The translations under genes and the position numbers were made by a program. Below the pieces are notes generated by a model. It did not search any database and was not told the DNA's origin. It worked only from the letters and a program-made list of their open reading frames with translations. DNA of 64,000 nucleotides from an alpha proteobacterium AAP38 (GTDB lineage: Bacteria; Pseudomonadota; Alphaproteobacteria; Azospirillales; Azospirillaceae): the NCBI GenBank assembly GCA_001296005.1, contig LJHR01000005.1, positions 433,794-497,793 on the forward strand, given 5' to 3'. Of the stretch, positions 52,706-62,626 are shown piece after piece. Position 1 is the stretch's first letter; every line of letters starts with the position of its first letter.

Positions 52706-53623
52706 TCACCCCCGGCCCTTGGTGTTGACCAGCGCCACACCGCCCAGGGCCAGGACCCCACCGGCCAGTGTCGTCCAGACGGGCAACTCGCCCGTCATCG
52801 GCACGGCCACCGTGGAGGCGACCACGGGCACCATATAGAGAAAGTTTGAGCCCCGCGCCGCGCCGAAATGGCCCAGGGCATAGGTCCAGGCGGCATAGCC
52901 GATGGCGGCGGGAAACAGCGCCAGGAACAGCAGGGCCGCCTGCACCTGCCAACTGGCCGCCAATGCCTGCTGCACCCCCTGACCCAGCCAGGGCGACAGC
53001 CACAGCGCGCCGGCTGCCAAGGTCAGCGCCGATGAGGGCAGGGCGCCATAGCGCGCCACCAGCGGTCGTTGCAGCACGAAATAGGTGGCGGTGGCCAGTG
53101 CCGCCCCGATCAGCAGCGTGGCGCCGCTGCCAAAGCGCAGCCCGCCCGGCTGTCCCGACGCGATCAGGCCGACGCCGGCCATGCTGATCCCCATGCCGAT
53201 CCAGGCCCAGCGGCGGAACCTTTCCTTCAGGAACAGGGTCGCGAAGATCACGGTCAGGACCGGGGCAACATTCACGATGAAGCTGGCCGCCCCCGCCGCC
53301 ACTGTCTTCTGTCCGGTATTCAGCAGCAGGTTATAAAGCGCGATCCCGATCCCGCCGCAGGCCGCGAACCGCACCGCATCCATGCCGCGCGGCAGCTTGG
53401 GCCGCGTCACCAACAGAAAGATCAGGGCCAGCGTTCCGGCCATGGCAAACCGCGCCGCCGCCAGCGGCAACGGGTCCATGCCGCCCAGCGCCAGACGGAT
53501 GGAGGGAAAGGCCGATCCCCAGCTTACCACCGTCACCAGGACGGCAAGGGCGGGCAGGAAGCGTGACCGGGGCAGGGGGATGGCAAGGGCCGTCATGGGA
53601 GAGTTTCCGTTCGGGGGCGACAT
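52706..53623 (-). CDS. EamA/DMT superfamily transporter
   Basis: 305 residues, about ten helices in two EamA repeats (VTVVSWGSAFPSIRLAL; LIGAALATATYFVLQRPLVARYG). Divergent from a LysR gene 65 bases away, the common layout in which the LysR protein controls the exporter. ATG at 53623 has AGGA eight bases upstream; ATG at 53596 would give 296 residues. The open frame to 53929 covers the LysR gene and is not real. Confidence 0.88.
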   Translation of the reverse strand: MSPPNGNSPMTALAIPLPRSRFLPALAVLVTVVSWGSAFPSIRLALGGMDPLPLAAARFAMAGTLALIFLLVTRPKLPRGMDAVRFAACGGIGIALYNLLLNTGQKTVAAGAASFIVNVAPVLTVIFATLFLKERFRRWAWIGMGISMAGVGLIASGQPGGLRFGSGATLLIGAALATATYFVLQRPLVARYGALPSSALTLAAGALWLSPWLGQGVQQALAASWQVQAALLFLALFPAAIGYAAWTYALGHFGAARGSNFLYMVPVVASTVAVPMTGELPVWTTLAGGVLALGGVALVNTKGRG

Positions 53624-53687
53624 GATGGTGATCCTGCCTGATTGCGATTTGTTGACATAGCGTACTGATGACGGCACACCTGTACGC

Positions 53688-54602
53688 ATGACGCACAGCT
53701 TATCCCTGCCGCCCCTGGAAAGCCTGACCGCCGTTCTGGCCGCCGGCCGCACCGGTTCCTTTTCCGCCGCCGCCCAGGAACTGGGCGTCACCCACGCCGC
53801 CATCAGCCGCCGGGTACAGGCTGCGGAAAGCTGGCTGGGGGTGGCTCTGTTCGAACGGCATGGGCGCGGCGTCCGCACCACGCCCGATGGCGACCGCTTC
53901 ATCGCGCGGGTGGGGGAGGCGTTCAACATGATCGCTCGTTCCGGCGACCAATGGCGTCACCGCCGTGGGACAGAGATTGTGCGCCTCTCCATCCTGCCGG
54001 CCTTCGCCAAGCTCTGGCTGTTCCGGATGCTGGGCAAATTGCAGGATGCTCACCTGCGCTTCGACCTTCTGGTCGAACATCGGCTGGCCGATCTGGAAAA
54101 GGGAGAGGTCGACATCGCGGTACGGTGCGGCAATGGCCAATGGACGGGGGTGAACTGTACGCCCCTTTTTCAGGAAATGGTCTATCCCGTTGCCTCTCCA
54201 TCGCTGGCCGCCCGTCTGGGACCCAACCCGTCTGTCGCTACCATCATGGCCGAAACCCTGGTGCATGACAGTACCGTCACCTCTTGGCGGGCCTGGCTGG
54301 CGGCCCATGACGTGCAGTACAGCAAGCCCCGTCCCCAGGACATACGGTTTGAGGATTACGACACCGTGCTTGCCGCACTAGAGGTAGGCTTGGGGATCGG
54401 CATGCTGCGGTCACCCCTGGGCGATGCCTGGGTGGCCGACGGACGGCTGGTGCCGCTCAGCCCGCTCTGGGTCCCCAACCCCTACCTCTATCATCTGGTC
54501 ACCCGCACCGGCACGCCGCGCCCCGCCGTGGCGGAGGCGCGAGACCGTTTGCTGGCGCTTGCCGCAGAATTCAGGCCGACGCCCCCGCCATCAGGGCGTT
54601 GA
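53688..54602 (+). CDS. LysR family regulator
   Basis: 304 residues. N-terminal winged helix LESLTAVLAAGRTGSFSAAAQELGVTHAAISRRVQAAE, then a GcvA-like ligand domain (VRLSILPAFAKLWLFRML, DLEKGEVDIAVRCGNGQWTG). GcvA-type proteins bind amino or small organic acids. Its 3' end overlaps the convergent PEP-mutase-like gene by 32 bases. Probable target: the divergent transporter. Confidence 0.94.
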   Translation: MTHSLSLPPLESLTAVLAAGRTGSFSAAAQELGVTHAAISRRVQAAESWLGVALFERHGRGVRTTPDGDRFIARVGEAFNMIARSGDQWRHRRGTEIVRLSILPAFAKLWLFRMLGKLQDAHLRFDLLVEHRLADLEKGEVDIAVRCGNGQWTGVNCTPLFQEMVYPVASPSLAARLGPNPSVATIMAETLVHDSTVTSWRAWLAAHDVQYSKPRPQDIRFEDYDTVLAALEVGLGIGMLRSPLGDAWVADGRLVPLSPLWVPNPYLYHLVTRTGTPRPAVAEARDRLLALAAEFRPTPPPSGR

Positions 54603-55376
54603 TCTGACCATACGGCATGGCATCGGCACAGATCGGATCGGATACGCCATCCCGCAGGAAGGCACCGCCGATGGCCGCCACCCGGCCCCAGAGATATTCC
54701 GGCAGGGCCGAACCCGCCGACAGCCGCTTCACGCCCAGCTTCGCCAGTTCCGCCGCCGGCAACAGACCGGGTCGCGCCATCACATTCAGCGGCACTTTAA
54801 CATTATCTGCTATATATTTGATTTCATTTGGATCGGTCACGCCCGCCGGAAACAGGCCTGAAGCTCCGACAGCTGTATACAGCTGCCCACGCCGTGCCAC
54901 CTCTGCCGCGCGTTCCCCGGCCGGGGCCAACCCCTTCAGATAGACATCGGTACGGGCATTGATGAACAGACCCTGCCCGATAGCGGCCCGGATGGCCTGG
55001 ATCTTGGCGGCCAGCAGGTCGGGCGTACCCGCCCCATCTTCGATATTCACGCCGACAACACCCGTCGCCACGATGCGGCGGGCCAGATCGGCGACGGCGG
55101 CGGGATCGTCGCTATAGCCGGCTTCCATATCGATGCTGACGGGCAGGTCGGGCACGGCCCGCACGATGGTGGCAGCGGCATGCAGCAGCAAATCCGCCGG
55201 CAGCTTGTTGCCATCGGCAACACCCAGGGCCCAGGCAAGACCAGCACTGGTGGTGGCAATGGCCTGGGCCCCCAGATTGCGCATCATCCGCGCGCTGCCC
55301 CCGTCCCAGACATTGCACAGGATCAGGGGGCCATCGCCCCGGTGCAGGGCGTCGAAAATCTCAAGCTTTGTCTTGG

Positions 55377-55380
<4 letters not shown>
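54571..55380 (-). CDS. Isocitrate lyase/PEP mutase family protein
   Basis: 269 residues. TIM-barrel features LILCNVWDGGSARMM, TTSAGLAWALG, VSIDMEAGYSDDP with the Mg-binding Asp/Glu, VNIEDG and INARTDVYL. The lyase KKCGH loop is missing, so it is not isocitrate lyase and is nearer oxaloacetate decarboxylase or PEP-mutase-like proteins. Overlaps the Ada-like gene upstream by four bases (ATGA), an odd coupling of central metabolism with DNA repair. Reaction unknown. Confidence 0.88.
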
Positions 55381-56438
<1,058 letters not shown>

Positions 56439-56511
56439 GCCCCGATCCTGCCACGGGCCACCCAAGGCGGCTCGCGGTTTTCGGACATGGACGATGCAAC
56501 AGCAATACCGG

Positions 56512-57237
56512 TTACGGGAAGCGGCAGACCTCGCCCGTAACCTCCACAAACGACCGGGCACCGGCACCGACCGTCAGGCGCACTTCCTTGTCGCTGGAGA
56601 TCAGATTGTGGGTCAGTGGCAGGACGCCATTGACCTCGTCCACCTTGCCATTGGCATCGGTGAAGCGGAGCTTCACGGGCTTGGTCGGATCGTACCAGGC
56701 TTCCGGGCTGCCGCCATCATTACGGGCGGGCACACCCTCACCCGTCACGATGATGGCGCCATCGGCAAAGGCCACCTGCGTGTTTGATCCGCGATAGATC
56801 GGGGTGGGCAGCACGAATCGCTTCGTGTCGGGCCTGGCACAGGAACGGGGGTTGCTGGTCTGTTCGATGACGAATGCCATGCGTTCTGGGTTCACACCCT
56901 CGGCCAGCTTGCGGGCCACCAGTTCGGTGATCTTGGCCAGTTCGCCGCTCGGCACCTCACGCTGCAGCCGGATTTCCAGCTCGTTGGCGCGGATTTCCTG
57001 GGTCTGGGCGATCTGCTGCAATTGCTGGGCGCGGCGTTCGGCCTTGTCCTTGGCCGCCGTCATATTCGCCAATTCTTCCTGTATGGAGCCTTCGCGGGAT
57101 TTCAGCTGCTCCACGCCAACCAGATAGGAGAATCCTGCGACACCACCCAGTACAGCCAGGACCAGGGCAGCCTTGCCCACACGGCCCCAGATGCGACGGC
57201 GGTAGCGGCGGCGGTGGTCGTAGAGGCCGTAGCTCAT
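56512..57237 (-). CDS. Membrane-anchored coiled-coil protein, unknown
   Basis: 241 residues. Arg-rich cytoplasmic start, one membrane helix at about 22-42 (VGKAALVLAVLGGVAGFSYLVGV), a predicted coiled coil at about 45-95 and a C-terminal beta-rich domain with one Cys pair (RSCARPDT and GEVCRFP). By topology it is periplasmic and single-pass. I do not recognise the family. It is 73 bases from the Ada-like gene and may be transcribed alone. Confidence 0.8.
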   Translation of the reverse strand: MSYGLYDHRRRYRRRIWGRVGKAALVLAVLGGVAGFSYLVGVEQLKSREGSIQEELANMTAAKDKAERRAQQLQQIAQTQEIRANELEIRLQREVPSGELAKITELVARKLAEGVNPERMAFVIEQTSNPRSCARPDTKRFVLPTPIYRGSNTQVAFADGAIIVTGEGVPARNDGGSPEAWYDPTKPVKLRFTDANGKVDEVNGVLPLTHNLISSDKEVRLTVGAGARSFVEVTGEVCRFP

Positions 57238-57344
57238 CTCTTCCCAGGCAAATCAACAGGATGGGTCGGACCCGTCCACATGGACGGCATGCCCGACCCT
57301 AACCCAGCCTGTAAGACAATTACAAGGGGCGGGGATTGATCTCG

Positions 57345-57920
57345 TCAACCCTTGGGCAACGCCTTTTCAATGGCGGCGGTCAATTCGGCGCTGTCCGGCG
57401 TCACCTTGGAACCATAGGCCTCGATCAGCTTGCCATCGGTGCCGATCAGATACTTGTGGAAATTCCACTTCGGCTCGCCCTTCTGGTCGGCCAGCCACTT
57501 GTACATCGGGTGGGCATTGGGGCCCTTCACCGGTTCCTTCGTTGTCATGGGGAAGTCGATGGCGAAGTTGACCTCGCAGAATTCCTTGATCTCCTTGGCA
57601 CTGCCCGGCTCCTGCCCACCGAAATCATTCGACGGCACGCCCAGCACGACCAGCCCCTTGTCCTTGTACTTCTCCCACAGTGCCTGCAGGCCCTTATACT
57701 GCGGCGTGTAACCGCACATGGAGGCGGTATTGACCACCAGCACGGTCTTGCCGCGATAGGCATCAAACTTCAGCGGGCTGCCCTCAATGGCGGTAAAGCC
57801 GAAATCGTAGGCGTTGGCCGCCTGCGCGGTACCGGTCATGCCCATCACCCCCATCATCGCCAGACCACCGGCCAGCGCCAGCATGGCCCGCCGGCCCAGG
57901 GTCGTCACCTTGTCACCCAT
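57345..57920 (-). CDS. Exported glutathione peroxidase family protein
   Basis: 191 residues. Gpx fold with Cys69 in NTASMCGYTPQY, VLGVPSNDFGGQEPGS with the catalytic Gln, and KWNFHKYLIGTDG with the Trp/Asn pair. The N-terminus GRRAMLALAGGLAMM has a twin-Arg followed by a hydrophobic stretch, so Tat export is likely. In the periplasm it would depend on a thioredoxin-like donor. The start ATG could also be the internal one at about residue 13, but this would lose the twin-Arg. Confidence 0.92.
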   Translation of the reverse strand: MGDKVTTLGRRAMLALAGGLAMMGVMGMTGTAQAANAYDFGFTAIEGSPLKFDAYRGKTVLVVNTASMCGYTPQYKGLQALWEKYKDKGLVVLGVPSNDFGGQEPGSAKEIKEFCEVNFAIDFPMTTKEPVKGPNAHPMYKWLADQKGEPKWNFHKYLIGTDGKLIEAYGSKVTPDSAELTAAIEKALPKG

Positions 57921-57986
57921 GATGCACCTGTAAAAGGAACGTTCGTGGTGACAATGTAGTACGGGCGGGCCGTCCGTCCAGGCCTA

Positions 57987-58220
57987 TCAAAGCCTTGTGG
58001 CTACCTGTCTGGAGCTGCCATTGCGTTCCAGACAGCGCTCAAGCGCATCAGCGCGGGCCTGTTCCGCACCCTTGGCCGGCATGGAGGCCTGAATATAGGC
58101 GGCGCAATTCGCGAAATGCGGATGTTCGTCGGCTACGGCCAGCGGCGGGCTGACGGCCTGCGGACCGCCACAGGCGGCCAGCATGAAGATCGGGATCAGA
58201 ACCAGGATCAAGCGGCCCAT
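57987..58220 (-). CDS. Small putative lipoprotein
   Basis: 77 residues. Signal LILVLIPIFMLAAC with lipobox at Cys17, then a short mature part with two further Cys (FANCAAY, LERCLERN) that could form a disulfide. No family recognised. GGAGGC precedes the ATG. Could instead be a non-coding stretch, but the lipobox and ribosome site favour a gene. Confidence 0.72.
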   Translation of the reverse strand: MGRLILVLIPIFMLAACGGPQAVSPPLAVADEHPHFANCAAYIQASMPAKGAEQARADALERCLERNGSSRQVATRL

Positions 58221-58334
58221 CGCCGCCTCCTTTATTGCAGTGCAAAAGCATGGGCAGGATCAGCGATCCAGGCTTGTCGGAAAGTGATCCACCGCACATG
58301 CTGCCCCGCGTGGCTGTTACAAGAGGCCCCTGTG

Positions 58335-58886
58335 ATGACCGACACGGCACCCCCCAACCTGCTTCTGTCCACCGACAGCCGGCTGGTAATCATTGACGTG
58401 CAGGACCGGCTGCTGGCCGCCATCGACGGCGCCGATGCCGTTGTGAGCAATTGTGTGAAGCTGGTGACGGCAGCTAACCGTCTGGGCGTGCCGGTCGCGG
58501 CCACCGAACAGAATCCCACCGGCATTGGCCCGACAACATCGGTCCTGGCCGCGCTGATCCCGCATACCTTTGGCAAATCACATTTCTCTGCCGCGCGTCA
58601 GGCCGATTTCCTGGCCTGGGCCGCCGCCGGGGGAACCATCCTACTGGCGGGCACCGAGGCGCATGTCTGCGTACTGCAAACCGCCTTGGAATTAAAAGCG
58701 CTCGGCCTGCGTGTCGCCGTCATCATCGACGCCGTCGGCTCCCGCACCGAAGCCAGCAAACAGGCGGCCCTCGACCGCCTGCGCTTCCACAGCGTGGAAC
58801 TGGTCACGGTTGAGATGGTGCTGTTCGAATGGCTGGAACGCTATGACCGACCGGAATTCAAGGAACTGCTGCGGCTGATCAAGTGA
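58335..58886 (+). CDS. Isochorismatase family hydrolase
   Basis: 183 residues. Catalytic triad of the cysteine-hydrolase superfamily: Asp21 in IIDVQDRL, Lys81 in FGKSHFSA and Cys112 in AHVCVLQT. The YcaC-like set of sequence (NCVKLVTAANRLGVPVAATEQNP) suggests a small amidohydrolase of unknown substrate. ATG at 58335 chosen; the frame upstream to 58116 overlaps the lipoprotein gene on the other strand. Confidence 0.92.
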   Translation: MTDTAPPNLLLSTDSRLVIIDVQDRLLAAIDGADAVVSNCVKLVTAANRLGVPVAATEQNPTGIGPTTSVLAALIPHTFGKSHFSAARQADFLAWAAAGGTILLAGTEAHVCVLQTALELKALGLRVAVIIDAVGSRTEASKQAALDRLRFHSVELVTVEMVLFEWLERYDRPEFKELLRLIK

Positions 58887-58991
58887 GCTGCGTAGGTCAG
58901 GTCGAGCCGAAGGCGAGCCCTGACAGCATTGGATCGAAAGCCTTTTCTGTCAGGGTGCTAGCTCACTCCGACCGGACCTACCGCTTGATCA
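58876..58991. repeat. Nested inverted repeats between convergent genes
   Basis: Four arm pairs nest outward: CCCTGACAG/CTGTCAGGG (58918-58926, 58947-58955), GTGAGCT/AGCTCAC (58883-58889, 58960-58966), GTAGGTC/GACCTAC (58892-58898, 58975-58981) and TGATCAAG/CTTGATCA (58876-58883, 58984-58991). The outer pair includes both stop codons. Pairs two and three cannot form at the same time. Probably a terminator or REP-type element. Confidence 0.65.
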
Positions 58992-61160
58992 TCCCCGCGC
59001 CTTCAACGCCCGGCGATGCTTGTGCAGCAGCGGTTCGGTATAGCCGCTGGGTTGTTCCACACCCTTGAACACCAGATCACAGGCCGCCTGAAACGCGATG
59101 GAGCTATCGAAATCCGGGGCCATGGGGCGATAGGCAGGGTCACCCGCATTCTGCCCGTCCACGACGGCGGCCATGCGTTTCATGACGGCCATCACCTGTG
59201 CCTCGGTACACACGCCATGCAACAGCCAGTTGGCGATATGCTGGCTGGAAATGCGCAAGGTAGCGCGGTCTTCCATCAGGCCGACATTGTGGATGTCGGG
59301 CACCTTGGAGCAACCGATCCCCTGATCGACCCAACGCACGACATAACCTAGAATGCCCTGTGCGTTGTTCTCCAACTCCTCGTTTATCTCCGCCTCGGAC
59401 CAGTTGATGCCGCGTGCCAGCGGAATGGTCAGGATATCGCGCAGCGAAGCGCGGGGGCGGGTGGAGAGTTCGGCCTGCCGGGCCGCCACATCGACCTGAT
59501 GGTAATGCAGGGCGTGCAGGGTGGCGGCGGTGGGTGAGGGGACCCAGGCGGTGGTGGCGCCGGCCATCGGGTGACCGACCTTGACCTTCAGCATCTCTGC
59601 CATCCGGTCGGGCATGGCCCACATGCCCTTGCCGATCTGCGCATGGGAACGGAAGCCGGCGGCCAGACCGTTATCGACGTTCCAGTTCTCATACGCCCCG
59701 ATCCAGGCGGAGGCCTTCATGTCGGCCTTGCGGATCATGGGACCGGCTTGCATCGACGTGTGCATCTCATCGCCGGTGCGGTCCAGGAAGCCGGTATTGA
59801 TGAAGCATACGCGGTCCTTGGCGGCGCGGATACATTCCTTCAGGTTGACGGTGGTGCGCCGCTCCTCATCCATGATGCCGATCTTCAGGGTGTGGCGGGT
59901 CAGGCCCAGCACATCCTCGATCCGGTCGAACAGATGGTTGGCAAAGGCCACTTCTTCCGGCCCATGCATCTTCGGCTTCACGATATAGACCGATCCGGCC
60001 CGGCTGTTGGACAGGCCGCCCGTGCGGCGCAGGTCGTGAAGCGCGATCAGGCTGGTGACTATACCATCCAGAATGCCCTCCGGCACCCAGGTTCCATCCG
60101 CAAAGGTCACGGCATCGATGGTCATCAAATGCCCGACATTGCGGATGAACAGCAGGGAACGGCCATGCAGCGTCACCGTGCCGGTGCCATCGGCGCTGGT
60201 GTAGCGGCGGTCGGGGTTCAGCGCGCGCTCCATCGTGCGTCCGCCCTTTTCGAACGTCGCCGTCAGGTCACCCTTCATCAGGCCCAGCCAGTTGCGATAG
60301 ACGGTCACCTTGTCGGCGGCATCAACGGCGGCGATGCTGTCCTCACAATCCATGATGGCAGTCAGGGCCGATTCCAGCACGATATCGGCAACGCCGGCGG
60401 CATCGCCCTTACCGATGGGGTGCGTACGATCGATGACGATATCCAGGTGCAGGCCGTGATGGGCCAGCAGGATGTTGGTGGGGGCAGCCACGTCACCGTT
60501 ATAGCCCTTGAACTGTGCCGCGTCGGCCAGCCCTGTCACCGACCCGTCAGCCAGCGTCACGGACAGCGCACCATCGGCCACACGATAACCCGTCGCGTCC
60601 TTGTGACTGCCGTTGGCCAGCGGCGCGGCGCGGTCCAGCACCTCCCGGCCCTTGGCGATCACCGCAGCCCCGCGCACGGGGTCATATCCCTTGACCCCGG
60701 CGGTTCCGACATCGCCCAGCGCATCGGTGCCGTACAGCGCGTCATACAGGCTGCCCCAGCGGGCATTGGCGGCGTTCAGGGCGAAGCGGGTGTTCATTAC
60801 CGGCACAACCAGCTGCGGTCCCGCCACCTGGCTGACTTCCGGGTCGGTGTTGGCGGTAGTTATGGCGAAATCCGGCCCTTCCGGTATGAGATAACCGATA
60901 TCGCGCAGGAAAGCCTCATACGCATCCGGATCGATATCCTGCCCGCGCCGGGCAATGTGCCAGCCATCAATCTTGGCCTGTAACGCCTCGCGCCGGTCCA
61001 GCAACCGCTTGTTCACGGGCGCCAGATCATTGAACAGCGCCACGAAGCCCGACCAGAAGGCGGAAGGCTCCACACCGGTACCGGGCAGGGCCTCCGTCTC
61101 GATGAAGCGGTGCAGTTCGGCATCGACCTTCAGGCCGTTTATATCGACGGTGGCAGACAT
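58989..61160 (-). CDS. glcB: Malate synthase G
   Basis: 723 residues, the single-chain G form. [21 protein letters not shown] and [17 protein letters not shown] carry the family signatures; [21 protein letters not shown] and APIDxE-like metal residues ([12 protein letters not shown]) are present. Joins glyoxylate and acetyl-CoA to malate. No isocitrate lyase gene proper is adjacent. Divergent from an IclR regulator with nested palindromes in between. Confidence 0.96.
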   Translation of the reverse strand: MSATVDINGLKVDAELHRFIETEALPGTGVEPSAFWSGFVALFNDLAPVNKRLLDRREALQAKIDGWHIARRGQDIDPDAYEAFLRDIGYLIPEGPDFAITTANTDPEVSQVAGPQLVVPVMNTRFALNAANARWGSLYDALYGTDALGDVGTAGVKGYDPVRGAAVIAKGREVLDRAAPLANGSHKDATGYRVADGALSVTLADGSVTGLADAAQFKGYNGDVAAPTNILLAHHGLHLDIVIDRTHPIGKGDAAGVADIVLESALTAIMDCEDSIAAVDAADKVTVYRNWLGLMKGDLTATFEKGGRTMERALNPDRRYTSADGTGTVTLHGRSLLFIRNVGHLMTIDAVTFADGTWVPEGILDGIVTSLIALHDLRRTGGLSNSRAGSVYIVKPKMHGPEEVAFANHLFDRIEDVLGLTRHTLKIGIMDEERRTTVNLKECIRAAKDRVCFINTGFLDRTGDEMHTSMQAGPMIRKADMKASAWIGAYENWNVDNGLAAGFRSHAQIGKGMWAMPDRMAEMLKVKVGHPMAGATTAWVPSPTAATLHALHYHQVDVAARQAELSTRPRASLRDILTIPLARGINWSEAEINEELENNAQGILGYVVRWVDQGIGCSKVPDIHNVGLMEDRATLRISSQHIANWLLHGVCTEAQVMAVMKRMAAVVDGQNAGDPAYRPMAPDFDSSIAFQAACDLVFKGVEQPSGYTEPLLHKHRRALKARG

Positions 61161-61235
61161 GGACGCGGACCTTCCCTGGCGGCTGGTGTTGTTTGTCCAC
61201 CCCTATCAGTGCCCTTGTTGCCGCGCAACAGAGAA

Positions 61236-61262
61236 TGGAAGTCTTTCCACAATGCGGAAAGA
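61236..61262. promoter_or_regulatory. Overlapping palindromes, probable IclR-type operator
   Basis: TGGAA-GTCT-TTCCA (61236-61249) overlaps TCTTTCC-ACAATGC-GGAAAGA (61242-61262). Both are perfect and share the TTTCC half. TGGAA/TTCCA halves resemble known IclR-family sites. They lie 76 bases before the glcB ATG and 36 before the iclR ATG. Confidence 0.65.
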
Positions 61263-61297
61263 TTGGTAGGTTCATGTGAACAATCACCGGAAGCGCC

Positions 61298-62095
61298 ATG
61301 CCCAAACCCGCCACCGACAGCCCCGAACGCAACGGCAATGTCCAGGTCCTGACCCGCGCCATCGCCATCCTGAACCATCTGGCACAAGCCGATGGCGGGG
61401 CCAGCCTAACGGAGATCGGTAATGCCGTGGGCTTGGCGGCCTCCACCACCCATCGCCTGCTGACCTCGCTGGAGTCGGAGCGTTATGTGCGCTTCGACGC
61501 GGAAACCAAGCTTTGGTCGGTGGGTGTGCAGGCCTTCATCATGGGTAACGGCTTCCTGCGCACCCGCGATCTGGTCCGTCTGGCCCGGCCCCATATGCGG
61601 GCCTTGATGGAGGCCAGTGGCGAGACGGTGAACCTTGCCATCGAGGATCAGGGGGCGGCTGTCTACCTGTCGCAGGTCGAATGCCGGGAGATGATGCGCA
61701 CCTTTGCGCGATTGGGCGCGCGGGTGCCCATGCATTGCTCTGGCGTCGGCAAGGCGCTTTTATCCGCATTGGGTGAGGCGGCGCTGATCCGTCATGTGGA
61801 AAGGCATGGCCTAACCCGGATGACGGCCCGAACCCTGACCGACAGGCAGGGTTTGAGCGCGGATCTGGCTGCGGCACGGGCACGTGGCTACGCCATCGAC
61901 GATGAGGAACACGCCGTTGGTCTGCGATGTGTGGCGGCGCCGATCTTCAATGAACATGGCGATCCGGTTGGTGCCGTCTCACTTTCTGGCCCCATGGCAC
62001 GCATAACCGATACGCGTATGCCCGTGCTGGGTGGGCTGGTCGGGCAGGCGGCAGGACGCATCATGGCGGAAATTGGCGGTAATCCTGGACTTTAA
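61298..62095 (+). CDS. IclR family regulator
   Basis: 265 residues. Winged helix (VQVLTRAIAILNHLAQADGGASLTEIGNAVGL, AASTTHRLLTSLE) and effector domain with GVGKALLSAL, and RARGYAIDDEEHAVGLRCVAAPIF. Divergent from glcB, so probably senses glyoxylate or a related acid and controls the glyoxylate step. ATG at 61298 has only a weak ribosome site. Confidence 0.94.
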   Translation: MPKPATDSPERNGNVQVLTRAIAILNHLAQADGGASLTEIGNAVGLAASTTHRLLTSLESERYVRFDAETKLWSVGVQAFIMGNGFLRTRDLVRLARPHMRALMEASGETVNLAIEDQGAAVYLSQVECREMMRTFARLGARVPMHCSGVGKALLSALGEAALIRHVERHGLTRMTARTLTDRQGLSADLAAARARGYAIDDEEHAVGLRCVAAPIFNEHGDPVGAVSLSGPMARITDTRMPVLGGLVGQAAGRIMAEIGGNPGL

Positions 62096-62227
62096 GCGGA
62101 AGACTGGCATGCCTATGTCTTCTCTTATACCATTCGAAATAAGGCGAAACGCTTGGGGCCATTTTGGGCCAGACAGCGTTAGACTGTTGAAGAGACGTTG
62201 AGTTCACGATTGCAGGATTTCCGGTCC

Positions 62228-62626
62228 ATGGGGCAACAGAAGCAAATCCTGGTTGTTGAGGACGAGTTCCTGATCGCCATCCATGTGGCTGACATCATGG
62301 CCGACCTGGGTTTTGGTGTGATTGGACCCGCCGGAAACATCCAGCAGGCATTGGCCCTGATTGATGAAGGTCGTCTGGACGGCGCAATCCTGGACGTCAA
62401 CCTGTCCGGGCAACTGGTATTTCCCGTGGCATCGGCCCTGGCTGCCCGCAACGTTCCCTTCATCCTGACCAGCGGTTATGACGTGGCGGGTTTGCCGGCA
62501 GAATGGAGGGACCGTCCAGTCCTTCGCAAACCGGTGGCGGAACGGGACCTGGCCCGTCTGGCACGATCGGTCTTCCTGGCAGAGACAGGCGAAATGATGA
62601 AGGTGGCGGGTGTCGGCCAGGCTTGA
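62228..62626 (+). CDS. Stand-alone response regulator receiver
   Basis: 132 residues, one REC domain: ILVVEDEFLIA, phospho-Asp in GAILDVNLSG, ILTSGYD and VLRKPV. This pattern is typical of receivers paired with HWE kinases. ATG at 62228 used; TTG at 62198 is an alternative. Overlaps the kinase gene by 17 bases. The 130 bases before it likely hold the promoter, not resolved. Confidence 0.9.
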   Translation: MGQQKQILVVEDEFLIAIHVADIMADLGFGVIGPAGNIQQALALIDEGRLDGAILDVNLSGQLVFPVASALAARNVPFILTSGYDVAGLPAEWRDRPVLRKPVAERDLARLARSVFLAETGEMMKVAGVGQA

